From contig NZ_SWBQ01000007.1 in the NCBI RefSeq assembly GCF_005116445.1, positions 62,001 through 126,000 on the forward strand: 64,000 nucleotides of DNA, in the 5' to 3' direction. The stretch is from Pedobacter frigoris. GTDB taxonomy: Bacteria; Bacteroidota; Bacteroidia; Sphingobacteriales; Sphingobacteriaceae. The notes beneath the pieces are model-generated. The model had not been told where the DNA came from. It searched no databases and saw nothing but the letters and a program-made list of their open reading frames with translations. The position numbers and the translations under genes were made by a program. Each line of letters starts with the position of its first letter. The stretch's first letter is position 1. Shown one piece after another: positions 1-8,881 of this stretch.

Positions 1-3000
1 ATAGTAGATGCTAAATCACTGAGAGCTGCAAAACCGGTTAGTATTAACGTAAAAAATGTAAGCCTTGAAGAGGCATTGAACATCTGCTTTTCCAATCAAC
101 CGCTTTCCTATAGCTTAGAAGAAATGACAGTTGTTATTAAGGACAAACCGAAGTCGATAATTCAACGCATTTCAGAGTACATCAATGCTGTAGATTTAAG
201 AGGAAGAGTCGTAGATGAAAAAGGAGCTCCGATAGCCGGAGTTAATGTCACCGAAAAAGGAACCAGCAACAAGGCCTCAACAGCGACTAACGGAGAATTT
301 ATTCTTAGAAACGTAAAAGAAAATGCCATTTTAGTCTACTCATATATCGGCTACAAGTCTAAAGAGGTACGAAGTGGAGGAAATGCATTCATTACGATCG
401 TTCTGGAACAGGAAGTAACCAGCCTGGAGGAAATGGTGGTCGTAGCCTATGGTACAGCCAAGGCCAAAGATGTTACCGGATCGGTAGCTCGTCTTGGAGA
501 AAAAGAGGTTAAAAACGCGCCTATGGGTGCTACTATACAAAGTTTAATTCAGGGACGTGCCTCAGGTGTCAACGTAGTTGTTCAATCGGCCTCTCCTACC
601 TCACCAATTAGCGTTGTGATCCGTGGTGCTTCTTCGCTCTCCGGGAATAACCAACCGCTATGGGTAATTGACGGTGTGCCTGATTATTCAACATCTACCT
701 CCGGAGACATCCAAAATTCACTGTATAACCTGAACCTGAATGACGTGGAAAGCATAGACATCCTTAAAGATGCTTCTGCGACTGCACTTTATGGTTCACG
801 TGCAGCTAACGGAGTGGTATTGGTTACCACAAAAAAAGGGATTGCCGGACAAAAACCAACGATAGAACTATCGAGCCGCTTAGGCTACATGCAACAGGAC
901 TTTAATGGCTATAAGTACATGGAAGCTCCTGAATATATACGTTTTGCTGATGCCGCAGCACGTGAAGAAGCATACAGAAGAGGGGCTTTTGATTATTTCA
1001 CCCGTCTATACCTGGATGAGCAGGCTTTCTTCAACTTAAATACCAGTGAATTCGACAGGTCCTCATTTAAAATACTTCCGGGTGCTTACTATGAAGGAAA
1101 TACGAACTGGCTCAAGGAAATGACACAAAATCCGCTGACGCAACAGTACGACCTCTCTCTGAGGGGCGGAACGGATAACATCTCTTATTATGTTTCACTA
1201 AACAATACCAATAACGAAGGTATCGTAAAGACCGGAAACAGTGAGGTTTTTGGGGGCAGAATAAACCTGGAAGCAAGAATCAGAACAGGTCTTAAATTTG
1301 GATTGAACCTGAGCGGATCATCCAGAAAAACGAACGATAAAGATTACATGCTCACAGTATTGAAACAGATTCGTCCTGATATCCCGCCTTACAATGCCGA
1401 TGGCTCGCTTTTTACCAGAGATGCCTATACTGAGAATCCCTACACTACCCTGTTAAATACTGTAACTGCGAATGGCCAGATCTTTAATGGCACCGGATTT
1501 CTTGAATATTCGATCATTAATGGTCTGGTTTTAAAAACCGCCTATACTACAAATTACAACAATTCGCAGGACCTGGAATACAGGAGAAAAGGAAGCACAT
1601 TCAATACCACCGGAAGCAGGACCTGGAGCAACCCAAAGATCACGACCAACGTGTGGGAAAACACACTTACTTATGCCAAAACATTCGGCAAACACGATGT
1701 GACGGGACTTGCCGGATATTCTATGGAGAAAAACAGCGCACTCGCTTACAGCATGAACGCGACTAACTTTCCTGACGATGATATACTGAATGACTTTACC
1801 TCAGGAGCAACCCGGGGCGCCATGACAGAAACATTTTCTGAAAATGCCCTGATCTCACAGTTCGCAAGAGCGTATTATAAGTACAACAACCGTTACATCA
1901 TCTCAGGTACCATCAGAAGAGACGGATCTTCCCGGTTTGGACCAGATAAAAGATGGGGTACTTTCCCTTCTGGTGCTGTGGCCTGGCTGATCACAGAAGA
2001 GAATTTCATGAAAGGCGCAGGAATCAGTAAAATTGTCAACTACCTGAAACTGCGTGCTTCAATCGGAAAAGCCGGATCTCAAAATTTGGGCAACTACGAC
2101 TGGATCACTCGTGTAGGATCAGCAAGGTATAATGAGAATCCTGCCATTGCGCCAAGTTCTATAGGAAACGATGGCTTGCAGTGGGAACAAACTACGATGA
2201 AAGATTTCGGACTTGATTTCGGCATGTGGGGAGACCGCATCAGAGGTACTTTTGGTTTATACGAAAAGAAAACCGATCAGATCATCTATAATTTACCATT
2301 GCCTCCAAGTTCATCTTTGTCGACCATCAATTCAAACGTAGCTTCGATGAAGAACAATGGTGTGGAGTTCGACATCAAAGTAGATGTGGTAAAAAGACAG
2401 GACTTTACTGTAACCGCAGATCTAAACATGTCCAATAACATCAACAGGGTGATGAAGATCAATGGAATTACCAAACAACTCAACTTCCCAAGTACTCAAA
2501 CAGTATACATGACTGTAAAGGAAGGTGAAAGAACTGGTCACTGGTATGGCTTCCAAACTGCCAACAGGCTGTTTGCCACTCCTGAGGAGATCATTGCGCT
2601 ACAAGGCACAACAGCAGCCGGTGCCAAAAGATTCTACCGTACTTCAACTGAAAACGTAGGTGACCTTTATTTCATAGATCAGAATGGCGACGGACAGATC
2701 ACCAATGACGATAAGGTTAACCTGGGTAGTTCTGACCCTAAACTTTACGGAGGTTTTGGTTTAACTGTTTATTACAAAAACTTCATGGTGAACGGTACGT
2801 TTACTTATTCTTACGGAAACCAACGCTTATGGAAACAACCAATGGACGATGTGGGTTATGTGGGTAATTACAACCATAGCAATTTAATTGCAGGCAGAAG
2901 CGCTACCCTGCTTAGTCCCTATGAAGCAGATATTCCGAGGATGACCCATTATGGTGACGGAGCAAATTCTACGTTCTCAGATTTCTTTTTGTATGATGCG

Positions 3001-3249
3001 TCGTACATTAGGTTAAACGCTCTAAACATCAATTACAGGCTGCCAGAGCACATTTTCAAAAACAAACTGATCCAGGGCGTAAACTTCACTTTCCAGGCAA
3101 CCAACCTGTTTACCATTACAAAATATCCTGGGTTTGATCCACAGGGAAACTGGTCGAGCAGCGCCATAGGAACTGGAATGGGTGTAGATAACAGTTACTA
3201 TCCATCGGCCAAAATCTACAATCTGGGAGTTAGGTTTACTTTTAAATAG
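1..3249 (+). CDS. SusC/RagA-type TonB-dependent receptor, 5' part outside window
   Basis: Outer-membrane beta-barrel that, with its SusD partner, imports a bulky ligand (usually a glycan) using TonB energy. The reading frame is open from base 1, so the start and signal peptide lie before the window. In view are the end of an STN (secretin/TonB short N-terminal) domain (about 1-140), a carboxypeptidase-regulatory-like sandwich (about 190-430), the plug (about 460-840, with LWVIDGVPDY and ATALYGSRAANGVVLVTT) and a barrel ending in the aromatic GVRFTFK. In this family an STN domain usually goes with a FecR/ECF-sigma pair, which would be expected just left of the window. The SusD gene follows after 6 bases, so the two are one operon. 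The substrate cannot be read from the sequence. Confidence 0.96.
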   Translation: MVDAKSLRAAKPVSINVKNVSLEEALNICFSNQPLSYSLEEMTVVIKDKPKSIIQRISEYINAVDLRGRVVDEKGAPIAGVNVTEKGTSNKASTATNGEFILRNVKENAILVYSYIGYKSKEVRSGGNAFITIVLEQEVTSLEEMVVVAYGTAKAKDVTGSVARLGEKEVKNAPMGATIQSLIQGRASGVNVVVQSASPTSPISVVIRGASSLSGNNQPLWVIDGVPDYSTSTSGDIQNSLYNLNLNDVESIDILKDASATALYGSRAANGVVLVTTKKGIAGQKPTIELSSRLGYMQQDFNGYKYMEAPEYIRFADAAAREEAYRRGAFDYFTRLYLDEQAFFNLNTSEFDRSSFKILPGAYYEGNTNWLKEMTQNPLTQQYDLSLRGGTDNISYYVSLNNTNNEGIVKTGNSEVFGGRINLEARIRTGLKFGLNLSGSSRKTNDKDYMLTVLKQIRPDIPPYNADGSLFTRDAYTENPYTTLLNTVTANGQIFNGTGFLEYSIINGLVLKTAYTTNYNNSQDLEYRRKGSTFNTTGSRTWSNPKITTNVWENTLTYAKTFGKHDVTGLAGYSMEKNSALAYSMNATNFPDDDILNDFTSGATRGAMTETFSENALISQFARAYYKYNNRYIISGTIRRDGSSRFGPDKRWGTFPSGAVAWLITEENFMKGAGISKIVNYLKLRASIGKAGSQNLGNYDWITRVGSARYNENPAIAPSSIGNDGLQWEQTTMKDFGLDFGMWGDRIRGTFGLYEKKTDQIIYNLPLPPSSSLSTINSNVASMKNNGVEFDIKVDVVKRQDFTVTADLNMSNNINRVMKINGITKQLNFPSTQTVYMTVKEGERTGHWYGFQTANRLFATPEEIIALQGTTAAGAKRFYRTSTENVGDLYFIDQNGDGQITNDDKVNLGSSDPKLYGGFGLTVYYKNFMVNGTFTYSYGNQRLWKQPMDDVGYVGNYNHSNLIAGRSATLLSPYEADIPRMTHYGDGANSTFSDFFLYDASYIRLNALNINYRLPEHIFKNKLIQGVNFTFQATNLFTITKYPGFDPQGNWSSSAIGTGMGVDNSYYPSAKIYNLGVRFTFK

Positions 3250-3255
3250 AAAATC

Positions 3256-4734
3256 ATGAAAAAGATATTTTATACATTACTCATATTCGCAGGTATAACC
3301 TCCTTTTCCTGCAAAAACTATCTGGACATACAGCCCATCCATTCGCTTACTGATGCAAATGCGATCAAAGATCTGGCTACGGCCAAAGCATCACTTGGCG
3401 GGGTATATGCCTCTTTTCAAAATGATGACTGGGCAGGTGCATTGTATTGCGGACTCGCTTCTAAAGCCGGGTTTGTACGGTTCAATGTGGTAGATTACGA
3501 CATGTCGTACAACCAGTTAACGGCAAGCAGCAGCTGGACCACCTTTTACAAAAGCTTAAACGCCGCAAATTTTGCGATTGCAGGAATTGGGAAACTATCT
3601 GATGCTGCGGTAAGTCAGGCCGATAGGACTGTCCTTATTGCAGAAGGAAGATGTTTAAGGGCATGGATCAATGCCAATCTGCTTTGGAATTACACACATT
3701 GGTGGGCAGATGATGCCGATGTCTATGGTCTGCTTTATCGCGATGAGGTCGTAAGCCTTTCTAACATGCGAAAAGCGCGCATTACAGTTGGTGAAAGCTA
3801 CCAGAAAATCTATGACGATCTGGATTTCGCTATCGCAAACCTGGGTGATCTGACGACTCCGCGCTATGTATCTAAACAGTTTGCCAAAGCGTTAAAAGCC
3901 AAATTGCTATTGTACAGAGGTGGCTATCGCAATACCCGTACTGATCTGGATGCTGCACTGGTTTTGGTAAATGATGTACTGACGAATCATCCGGCGACTT
4001 TCAGCATGGAGGCCAACCTTGCCGACGTGTATGCCAACTCATGGGATTCTAAAGAGAATCTGTTTGTGAAATACCTGGAAAATGACGGAACGAGAACTAC
4101 TAAAGGTGGCTATTATTATACTTATTACCTTTCTCAGATCGGCGGCAATACGCTTCCACTACCTGTTGGCGGTACGCTGACTGCGGGTTTGGTCTATGGC
4201 TTAGACTGGTTTAGCAATGATCCGCGCTGGCCGGTAGTGACCGGACCGGTGAGAGCAGCAGAGACCTGGGACAATGTGAATCGCTTTACCTTCAAAAAAG
4301 TAGCCCGACTGGGCAGTTATGCAGGTAAGCTGGCCAATCCAATTGATGAAAAATACGCGGCCTATTATTTCAGATATCCTGAGTTGTACCTGATGAAAGC
4401 AGAGCTGCTAGCCAGGACAGGTGCCACTCCGGCACAGGCCATCGCCCCTATCAATGAAATGCGCAGTAAAAGGGTTACTCCTGTATTGCCTGCATTGAAT
4501 CCGGCAAGCCAAACTGAAGTGATGGATATGATCTTCAAAGAAATATTCACAGAAACATTCCTTGAAAACGGAAGCGAATTCTATGCTGCCGTACGCTTTA
4601 TGAAAGATGGTAAACCATGGATCGTAACCATCAAAAATGGAACTGCATTGCAAGAAAACAAAATGTGCAGACCCATTCCTGATGCAGAGATCGTGAACAA
4701 CACATTAATGGAACAAAATCCTGAGTTAAAATAG
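3256..4734 (+). CDS. SusD/RagB-family surface lipoprotein
   Basis: Substrate-capturing lid of the SusC receptor encoded just upstream. The 492-residue protein begins with a lipoprotein signal peptide with a lipobox-like SFSC, putting the lipidated cysteine at about residue 20, followed by KNYLDIQP, the usual start of mature SusD proteins. The C-terminal part has YYFRYPELYLMKAELLAR and a PINEMRSKR helix, matching the conserved SusD helical-repeat core. Length is typical (450-600). It starts 6 bases after the SusC stop and is followed after 9 bases by a DUF4465-like lipoprotein gene, so all are probably co-transcribed. The family is clear; the ligand is unknown. Confidence 0.95.
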   Translation: MKKIFYTLLIFAGITSFSCKNYLDIQPIHSLTDANAIKDLATAKASLGGVYASFQNDDWAGALYCGLASKAGFVRFNVVDYDMSYNQLTASSSWTTFYKSLNAANFAIAGIGKLSDAAVSQADRTVLIAEGRCLRAWINANLLWNYTHWWADDADVYGLLYRDEVVSLSNMRKARITVGESYQKIYDDLDFAIANLGDLTTPRYVSKQFAKALKAKLLLYRGGYRNTRTDLDAALVLVNDVLTNHPATFSMEANLADVYANSWDSKENLFVKYLENDGTRTTKGGYYYTYYLSQIGGNTLPLPVGGTLTAGLVYGLDWFSNDPRWPVVTGPVRAAETWDNVNRFTFKKVARLGSYAGKLANPIDEKYAAYYFRYPELYLMKAELLARTGATPAQAIAPINEMRSKRVTPVLPALNPASQTEVMDMIFKEIFTETFLENGSEFYAAVRFMKDGKPWIVTIKNGTALQENKMCRPIPDAEIVNNTLMEQNPELK

Positions 4735-4743
4735 ATTATAGCT

Positions 4744-5712
4744 ATGAAACATAAACTGATCATCATGCTGGCTGTTATCTGCAGCATTGCGCTCTTCTCT
4801 TGCGAAAAAGAGAATAAAATACTGATACCGTACCCGGAAGACATTACTTTTGAAGACCAGACTTTAGGAACTTTTACGTTCAATATTCCCAATGCCCCAT
4901 TTAAATCAGGGACTGAGAAAACAGGTATTGTAACCATGAATGCAAAAAACAACGGAGATGGTACCTTTTCAGGGTTTGCTATTTCCAATAAGAACTGGAG
5001 ATCATTTCCATGGAGCCTGAGCCCCGACTTCCCCCCAGCTGGCGGGCTCACTCCTGCGAAAATCAAGTCTGCAATAGATTCATGTATTTTTAGTGTATAT
5101 ACGACTACCACCAATCAAACCAATAATTTTCTGGTGGCTTCTGTAAAAGATGAAGATGCTTCGTTTACCATAGATAAGCCTACTGTGGTAGAACACATAT
5201 TGGTAGCCAACACTACCTACAATTATCTTTTAGAAACTTACGGATCTATCTATTCCGGTACTTTAGATGCCAATACCCAGGCCTATACCATTGGCGGGAC
5301 TAAGGTTAAAAACATCAACATTGCCAATCCTTCTACACTGATGTACGGAAGGTTTACATTACCAGGTCCGGGCGGACAAAATGTAATCAGTTTAGCCGGA
5401 GATGAGGTGTTGGCGAGAAGAGCTTCAGGCAATGCGACACTTGCAAAAGGATTCGTTAAGCTTACTGTAAAAGGTTACAACGGAACGGCCGCAACAGGAA
5501 GTGTAGATTACTGGCTGGCTATACGTCCAAATGTAGACCCTGCAAACCCGACATTTAATTATGTCGCCGTAAACTGGTCTAAGGTAGACCTCACAGCACT
5601 GGGTGTAGTAAACAAGGTGGTGTTCAGTCTTTCATCATCTTATAAAGATGGCGCAGGGAACATGCTGGTTCCGCCTTACTTTTGTTTAGACGGCATAAGA
5701 CTTAGAAAATAA
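4744..5712 (+). CDS. DUF4465-like surface lipoprotein
   Basis: A 322-residue predicted lipoprotein: a signal peptide ends in ALFSC, with the lipidated Cys at about residue 20. The body is beta-rich, with ISNKNW near residue 80, TTYNYLLE in the middle, and a C-terminal block reading VNWSKVDLTALG, VVFSLSSS and PYFCLDGIRL. That order (W..VDL..LG, then F.l.SS, then P.YF.lD) is the pattern of DUF4465 proteins, which sit beside SusC/D-type transport genes in Bacteroidota and are thought to be surface ligand-binding proteins. It lies 9 bases after susD and 23 bases before a thioredoxin-like gene. I infer an auxiliary ligand-binding role for this receptor system. The assignment is from remembered motifs, not a search. 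Confidence 0.75.
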   Translation: MKHKLIIMLAVICSIALFSCEKENKILIPYPEDITFEDQTLGTFTFNIPNAPFKSGTEKTGIVTMNAKNNGDGTFSGFAISNKNWRSFPWSLSPDFPPAGGLTPAKIKSAIDSCIFSVYTTTTNQTNNFLVASVKDEDASFTIDKPTVVEHILVANTTYNYLLETYGSIYSGTLDANTQAYTIGGTKVKNINIANPSTLMYGRFTLPGPGGQNVISLAGDEVLARRASGNATLAKGFVKLTVKGYNGTAATGSVDYWLAIRPNVDPANPTFNYVAVNWSKVDLTALGVVNKVVFSLSSSYKDGAGNMLVPPYFCLDGIRLRK

Positions 5713-5735
5713 AGATTTCATTAAATTATATACAG

Positions 5736-6938
5736 ATGAAAAAGATTGCATTATTTTATTCATTGATCATCATGATCACCTATCAGGCGCAGAGCCAGAC
5801 CAAAGGGAATTATACCCTGAATGTTACTGTCCCAAAATCTGCCGATGGCAGAAAGGTATACCTGAAGTCGGAAGAAACTCCTGGGAAAGCTCTGGACAGC
5901 ACAACAGTAAAAAACGGTGCTTTTAGTTTTACAGGTTCTGTACCTTATCCGCAGTTTTTTACTTTGGTGTTTAACAAGCTGGAAAAGCAAAGATTTGCAT
6001 CTACCATCCCGGTGTTTGTAGAGAACAAAAAAATCAATGTATCGGCGGGTCTAGACAGCAATGCTACTGAACTTGAAGCTTTGTATACGGGAGGTTTTCC
6101 TTATGAAAAAATCAACGTAACTGGCTCCCCTGCTCATGACCTGTTCATGAAATATTCAGCTGGATACGAGCCTTTAAAAGCGCTCAACAGCAAAGCATTT
6201 GATGCCTACATCGCTTACCTGAATCCGGGAAAAGATAAAGAGAAAGGGCCTATATCAGAAGGAATTAAACTGGTAGAAAACATTGATGTTGCCAAAGCAA
6301 ACCTGCTGACTTATGTGAAAAGCTTTATCAAGAACAACAACACAAGTCCGGTTGCACTTTATGTTGCTAAAAAGAACATTGGTTCGCTTAGTGCAAAAGA
6401 AATCGATGAGGCTTTGGCCTCTCTTTCTCCGGCGTTAAAATCTTCAGTTGGGGGCCAGAGCCTATTGGAGAAAGCAGCTGTAATTAAAAAAACAGCAGTA
6501 GGATCTAAGTTTGTGGATTTTGCTTTCAATGATAAGGATGGCAAGCCGGTTAAACTTTCCGATCACGTAGGAAAAGGAAAATATACACTGCTTGAGTTCT
6601 GGGCTTCCTGGTGCGGCCCTTGCAGAGCAGACATCCCACACTTAAAAGAGGCCTATGCACTTTATCACCCGGCAGGATTTGAAGTAATCAGCATTTCTAT
6701 GGACGATGATAAGGATAAATGGCTTAAGGCAATCAATGAAGAAAACATGACCTGGTTACAGGTATCAGACCTGAAAGCCTTTAAAGGTGACTTTTCTAAA
6801 ATTTATAACTTCAATGGAATCCCTACCTGCGTATTGGTTGGCCCTGATGGCGAAATCATTACCCGGAATATGAGGGGTCTGTGGATGGATAAAAAGCTGA
6901 TTGACCTTTATGGCAATAAGTTTGGCGCCAAGTTCTAG
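5736..6938 (+). CDS. TlpA-like thioredoxin-fold protein with DUF4369-like N-terminus
   Basis: Exported thiol-disulfide oxidoreductase of 400 residues. A Sec signal peptide is followed by a beta-rich N-terminal domain (about 25-130) of the DUF4369 kind (YLKSEETPGKALDSTTVKNG), a helical linker, and a C-terminal AhpC/TSA-thioredoxin domain (about 260-400). The redox motif is WCGPC with cysteines at about residues 293 and 296, in the context EFWASWCGPCRADIPHL, and the cis-proline loop is NFNGIPTCVLV. Such proteins commonly close SusC/D operons in Pedobacter-like genomes, probably to maintain or reduce disulfides of exported proteins. It is the last gene of the operon: a strong bidirectional terminator follows 12 bases after the stop. 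Confidence 0.9.
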   Translation: MKKIALFYSLIIMITYQAQSQTKGNYTLNVTVPKSADGRKVYLKSEETPGKALDSTTVKNGAFSFTGSVPYPQFFTLVFNKLEKQRFASTIPVFVENKKINVSAGLDSNATELEALYTGGFPYEKINVTGSPAHDLFMKYSAGYEPLKALNSKAFDAYIAYLNPGKDKEKGPISEGIKLVENIDVAKANLLTYVKSFIKNNNTSPVALYVAKKNIGSLSAKEIDEALASLSPALKSSVGGQSLLEKAAVIKKTAVGSKFVDFAFNDKDGKPVKLSDHVGKGKYTLLEFWASWCGPCRADIPHLKEAYALYHPAGFEVISISMDDDKDKWLKAINEENMTWLQVSDLKAFKGDFSKIYNFNGIPTCVLVGPDGEIITRNMRGLWMDKKLIDLYGNKFGAKF

Positions 6939-6950
6939 CGCTTAAAAAAC

Positions 6951-6993
6951 AAACAGGCTGTCCGAAAAAGTACGTTTCGGACAGTCTGTTTTT
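6951..6993. terminator. Bidirectional rho-independent terminator
   Basis: A long stem pairs AGGCTGTCCGAAA with TTTCGGACAGTCT around a 6-base loop, with A-rich sequence on the left and T-rich on the right. It sits between two convergent genes and its right end touches the stop codon of the minus-strand gene at 6993. It should end both the SusCD operon and that gene. The CTGTCCGAAAA core recurs in the hairpin at 8822-8876. Confidence 0.85.
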
Positions 6994-7913
6994 TAATTAC
7001 CAGTTATGGTAGTAGTAGATTTGATCTCCATTGGAATGTTAAGACCATCCGGCAACTGCTCACTTTTTTTGACCTGAGCGCTACCTTTAATTTGCTGATT
7101 GAATGAGGCACTGGCCACCCAACCCGTTGCTTTATCCACATTAATTGTTGAAGTGTATGTCCCATTCATATCCATCATCATTGGAAATCCATTTTGAATA
7201 ACTTCCTTGTCTTTAGCGGTAGAGCTCATTTTTGCATCTCCGCTGATCACATATTGAGTAGCAGTTACATCATTCAACTTATAAATTGAATTCACAAGAA
7301 ACGGCATGCCCGCCTCTAATTGCGTAGAGATATTCCAGGTTTCTCCTTTTGCCACTGCTTTATCGGGAAAAATAGCCGACAACATTTCCATATTGCCCTT
7401 AAATGCTTTATCTCCGTAAGACTGATTGATCTGCGATTTGATCTGTTCTTTTTGCTCTTGACTGATGTTGGGAAATCCGTTTAAGATATTATCAAACAAT
7501 GTTCCGACGTTTTTCACTTCAAGGATCTTCCCCGTCCTTGTCATCTTTACCTGGAAAGGCTTATTCTTCATTTTGGAAAGTATGGTCGACATGATATCGG
7601 TCGTATCTTTCTTTTCAGAATCGAAGCTCATCCCGCCTCCTGGCATCTCCATTTTCATAGAAAGGCCTGTATAACTTACATCCATGTTGTAAACATCATT
7701 TTCAATGGATACCACATTATATTTTACTTTGCCATTGACTGTCATGTTGATATTCATTGCCTGTCCACTTACCGTCTGATTGATTGACATCACGGCGCTG
7801 GTAGTTTGTAAATAGTCCTTTCCCTTTACAAGATTAAAAGCAAGTTTATGGGTTTGTGCATCCGATGAATAGCACAAAACAAATGCGAAAAGAAAACCTA
7901 GTAAGTTTTTCAT
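6993..7913 (-). CDS. Secreted DUF6263-like protein of unknown function
   Basis: A 306-residue exported protein with an N-terminal signal peptide (MKNLLGFLFAFVLCYSSDAQ). The mature part is beta-rich and has the layout I associate with DUF6263: an opening LAFNLVKGKDYLQTT, repeated M-rich strands (INQTVSGQAMNINMTV), TRTGKILEVKNVG, AVAKGETWNIS and a closing MEIKSTTTITGN. No catalytic residues are recognisable. It is a single gene convergent with the SusCD operon and sharing its terminator. The domain name is tentative. Secretion is well supported by the leader. Confidence 0.8.
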   Translation of the reverse strand: MKNLLGFLFAFVLCYSSDAQTHKLAFNLVKGKDYLQTTSAVMSINQTVSGQAMNINMTVNGKVKYNVVSIENDVYNMDVSYTGLSMKMEMPGGGMSFDSEKKDTTDIMSTILSKMKNKPFQVKMTRTGKILEVKNVGTLFDNILNGFPNISQEQKEQIKSQINQSYGDKAFKGNMEMLSAIFPDKAVAKGETWNISTQLEAGMPFLVNSIYKLNDVTATQYVISGDAKMSSTAKDKEVIQNGFPMMMDMNGTYTSTINVDKATGWVASASFNQQIKGSAQVKKSEQLPDGLNIPMEIKSTTTITGN

Positions 7914-8037
7914 AAAGCGTTAATTGATTTTTTAAATAGATTGGTTGTTAAAATTGGTTCAAACTTACAGGAAACGTCCATCATATCAAAATATATCCAC
8001 CGGGCATTTTTGGAGGCCATATTTCTCTTATCAAAAA

Positions 8038-8067
8038 ACTAAATGTAAAATAAACATTACATTTAGT
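8038..8067. promoter_or_regulatory. Perfect 11-bp inverted repeat, candidate operator
   Basis: ACTAAATGTAA (8038-8048) and TTACATTTAGT (8057-8067) are exact reverse complements separated by 8 bases. The repeat ends 9 bases before the -33 element of the promoter for the membrane protein/XRE pair. Its place suggests a binding site for the XRE regulator encoded at 8611 or for another dimeric repressor or activator. There is no T-tract, so it is not a terminator. Confidence 0.6.
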
Positions 8068-8076
8068 AGATTTTAC

Positions 8077-8108
8077 TTGACATTAATGTCGGAAATACTT
8101 TACATTTG
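8077..8108 (+). promoter_or_regulatory. Bacteroidota-type promoter with palindrome in the spacer
   Basis: A -33 TTG (8077-8079) and a -7 box TACATTTG (8101-8108), an exact TAnnTTTG, are spaced 21 bases apart, the expected geometry for the Bacteroidota primary sigma factor. Transcription would start near 8115, giving a short leader to the ATG at 8128. Between the two elements lies the perfect 12-bp palindrome GACATTAATGTC (8079-8090), a good position for a repressor site. Confidence 0.7.
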
Positions 8109-8127
8109 ATCAAACAAAATTGACAAT

Positions 8128-8598
8128 ATGAAAAATAATCTTCTTCTTCCAAGCCGTTATAAGATAATTGGCTGGATTACCTTCCTGGTTTTTGCCATAC
8201 TTGGCTACTTTACACTATACAATGATTTCGAGATCCCGGGTTTTGCTATACACGCTTCAATTCAAACTGATAGTGGATTCGGGCAGCTATTTTCAGGGGG
8301 GCCTTTTAATAACAATTTCACCAATGAGCTTGCCATCCTTGGGACTGTGTCCGGTTTGTTAATGGTCTGCCTTGCCCGTCACAAAAATGAGGATGAGTAC
8401 ATTGCTCAACTTAGGTTAAAAGCATGGCAATGGTCGGTACTGATCAGCTATATATTGTTCATCATCATTAATTTTGCTTTCTATGGTATGGCGTACTACA
8501 TGATAGTATTTTATAACTCTTATACGATATTAATTATTTTTATCGCTAAGTTCCATTACAGCATGTACAAATTAAATAAGCAAACTGAAACTAATTAA
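8128..8598 (+). CDS. Four-span membrane protein paired with an XRE regulator
   Basis: A 156-residue integral membrane protein with hydrophobic segments at about 12-30, 68-84, 100-120 and 123-142, separated by short polar loops, and no recognisable enzymatic motif. It is followed after 12 bases by a small Cro/C1-type regulator gene and preceded by a promoter with two palindromes. Similar pairs of a small multi-span membrane protein and a 65-70 residue XRE protein are common in Firmicutes and Bacteroidota, and the membrane partner is usually uncharacterised. I do not recognise the family. An out-of-frame 64-residue ORF inside it (8168-8362) is a shadow. Confidence 0.85.
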   Translation: MKNNLLLPSRYKIIGWITFLVFAILGYFTLYNDFEIPGFAIHASIQTDSGFGQLFSGGPFNNNFTNELAILGTVSGLLMVCLARHKNEDEYIAQLRLKAWQWSVLISYILFIIINFAFYGMAYYMIVFYNSYTILIIFIAKFHYSMYKLNKQTETN

Positions 8599-8610
8599 AA
8601 CCTCAGAGAC

Positions 8611-8811
8611 ATGAAAAATACAATTAGGATCCAGCGCGCTATAAAAAACATTACCCAGGCAGAACTGGCAGAACTTATCGGTGTATCGAGGCAGACTATC
8701 AATACCATCGAATCCAGTAAATACGTTCCATCTACAGTACTTGCTTTAAAAATGGCAAGGGTATTCGGGATATCTGTTGATCAGATATTCGAATTAGAGG
8801 AAGGGGATTAA
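8611..8811 (+). CDS. Small XRE/Cro-C1-family transcriptional regulator
   Basis: A 66-residue protein made almost entirely of one helix-turn-helix domain: IRIQRAIKNITQAELAELIG, then the recognition helix SRQTINTIESSKYVPST, then LALKMARVFGISVDQIFE. This is the compact type of regulator with no effector domain. It starts 12 bases after the membrane-protein gene and shares its promoter. It probably autoregulates the pair through the palindromes at 8038-8090. A terminator hairpin follows. Confidence 0.93.
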   Translation: MKNTIRIQRAIKNITQAELAELIGVSRQTINTIESSKYVPSTVLALKMARVFGISVDQIFELEEGD

Positions 8812-8821
8812 ATTTTATAAA

Positions 8822-8876
8822 AGAAGCTGTCCGAAAAGATAATTTATTTTTGCCGCCATCTTTTCGAACAGCTTCT
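8822..8876 (+). terminator. Terminator-like hairpin after the XRE gene
   Basis: AGAAGCTGTCCGAAAAGAT (8822-8840) pairs with ATCTTTTCGAACAGCTTCT (8858-8876) with one unpaired base and a 17-base T-rich loop. It begins 10 bases after the stop codon. There is no clean T-run after the stem, so it could also act as an mRNA-stabilising end. The core CTGTCCGAAAA is shared with the terminator at 6951. Confidence 0.65.
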
Positions 8877-8881
8877 CATAA

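Noticed and set aside
4581-5114. 177-codon minus-strand ORF across the SusD/DUF4465-like junction
   Set aside because: Antisense to two convincing lipoprotein genes on the plus strand and spanning their junction; no domain.
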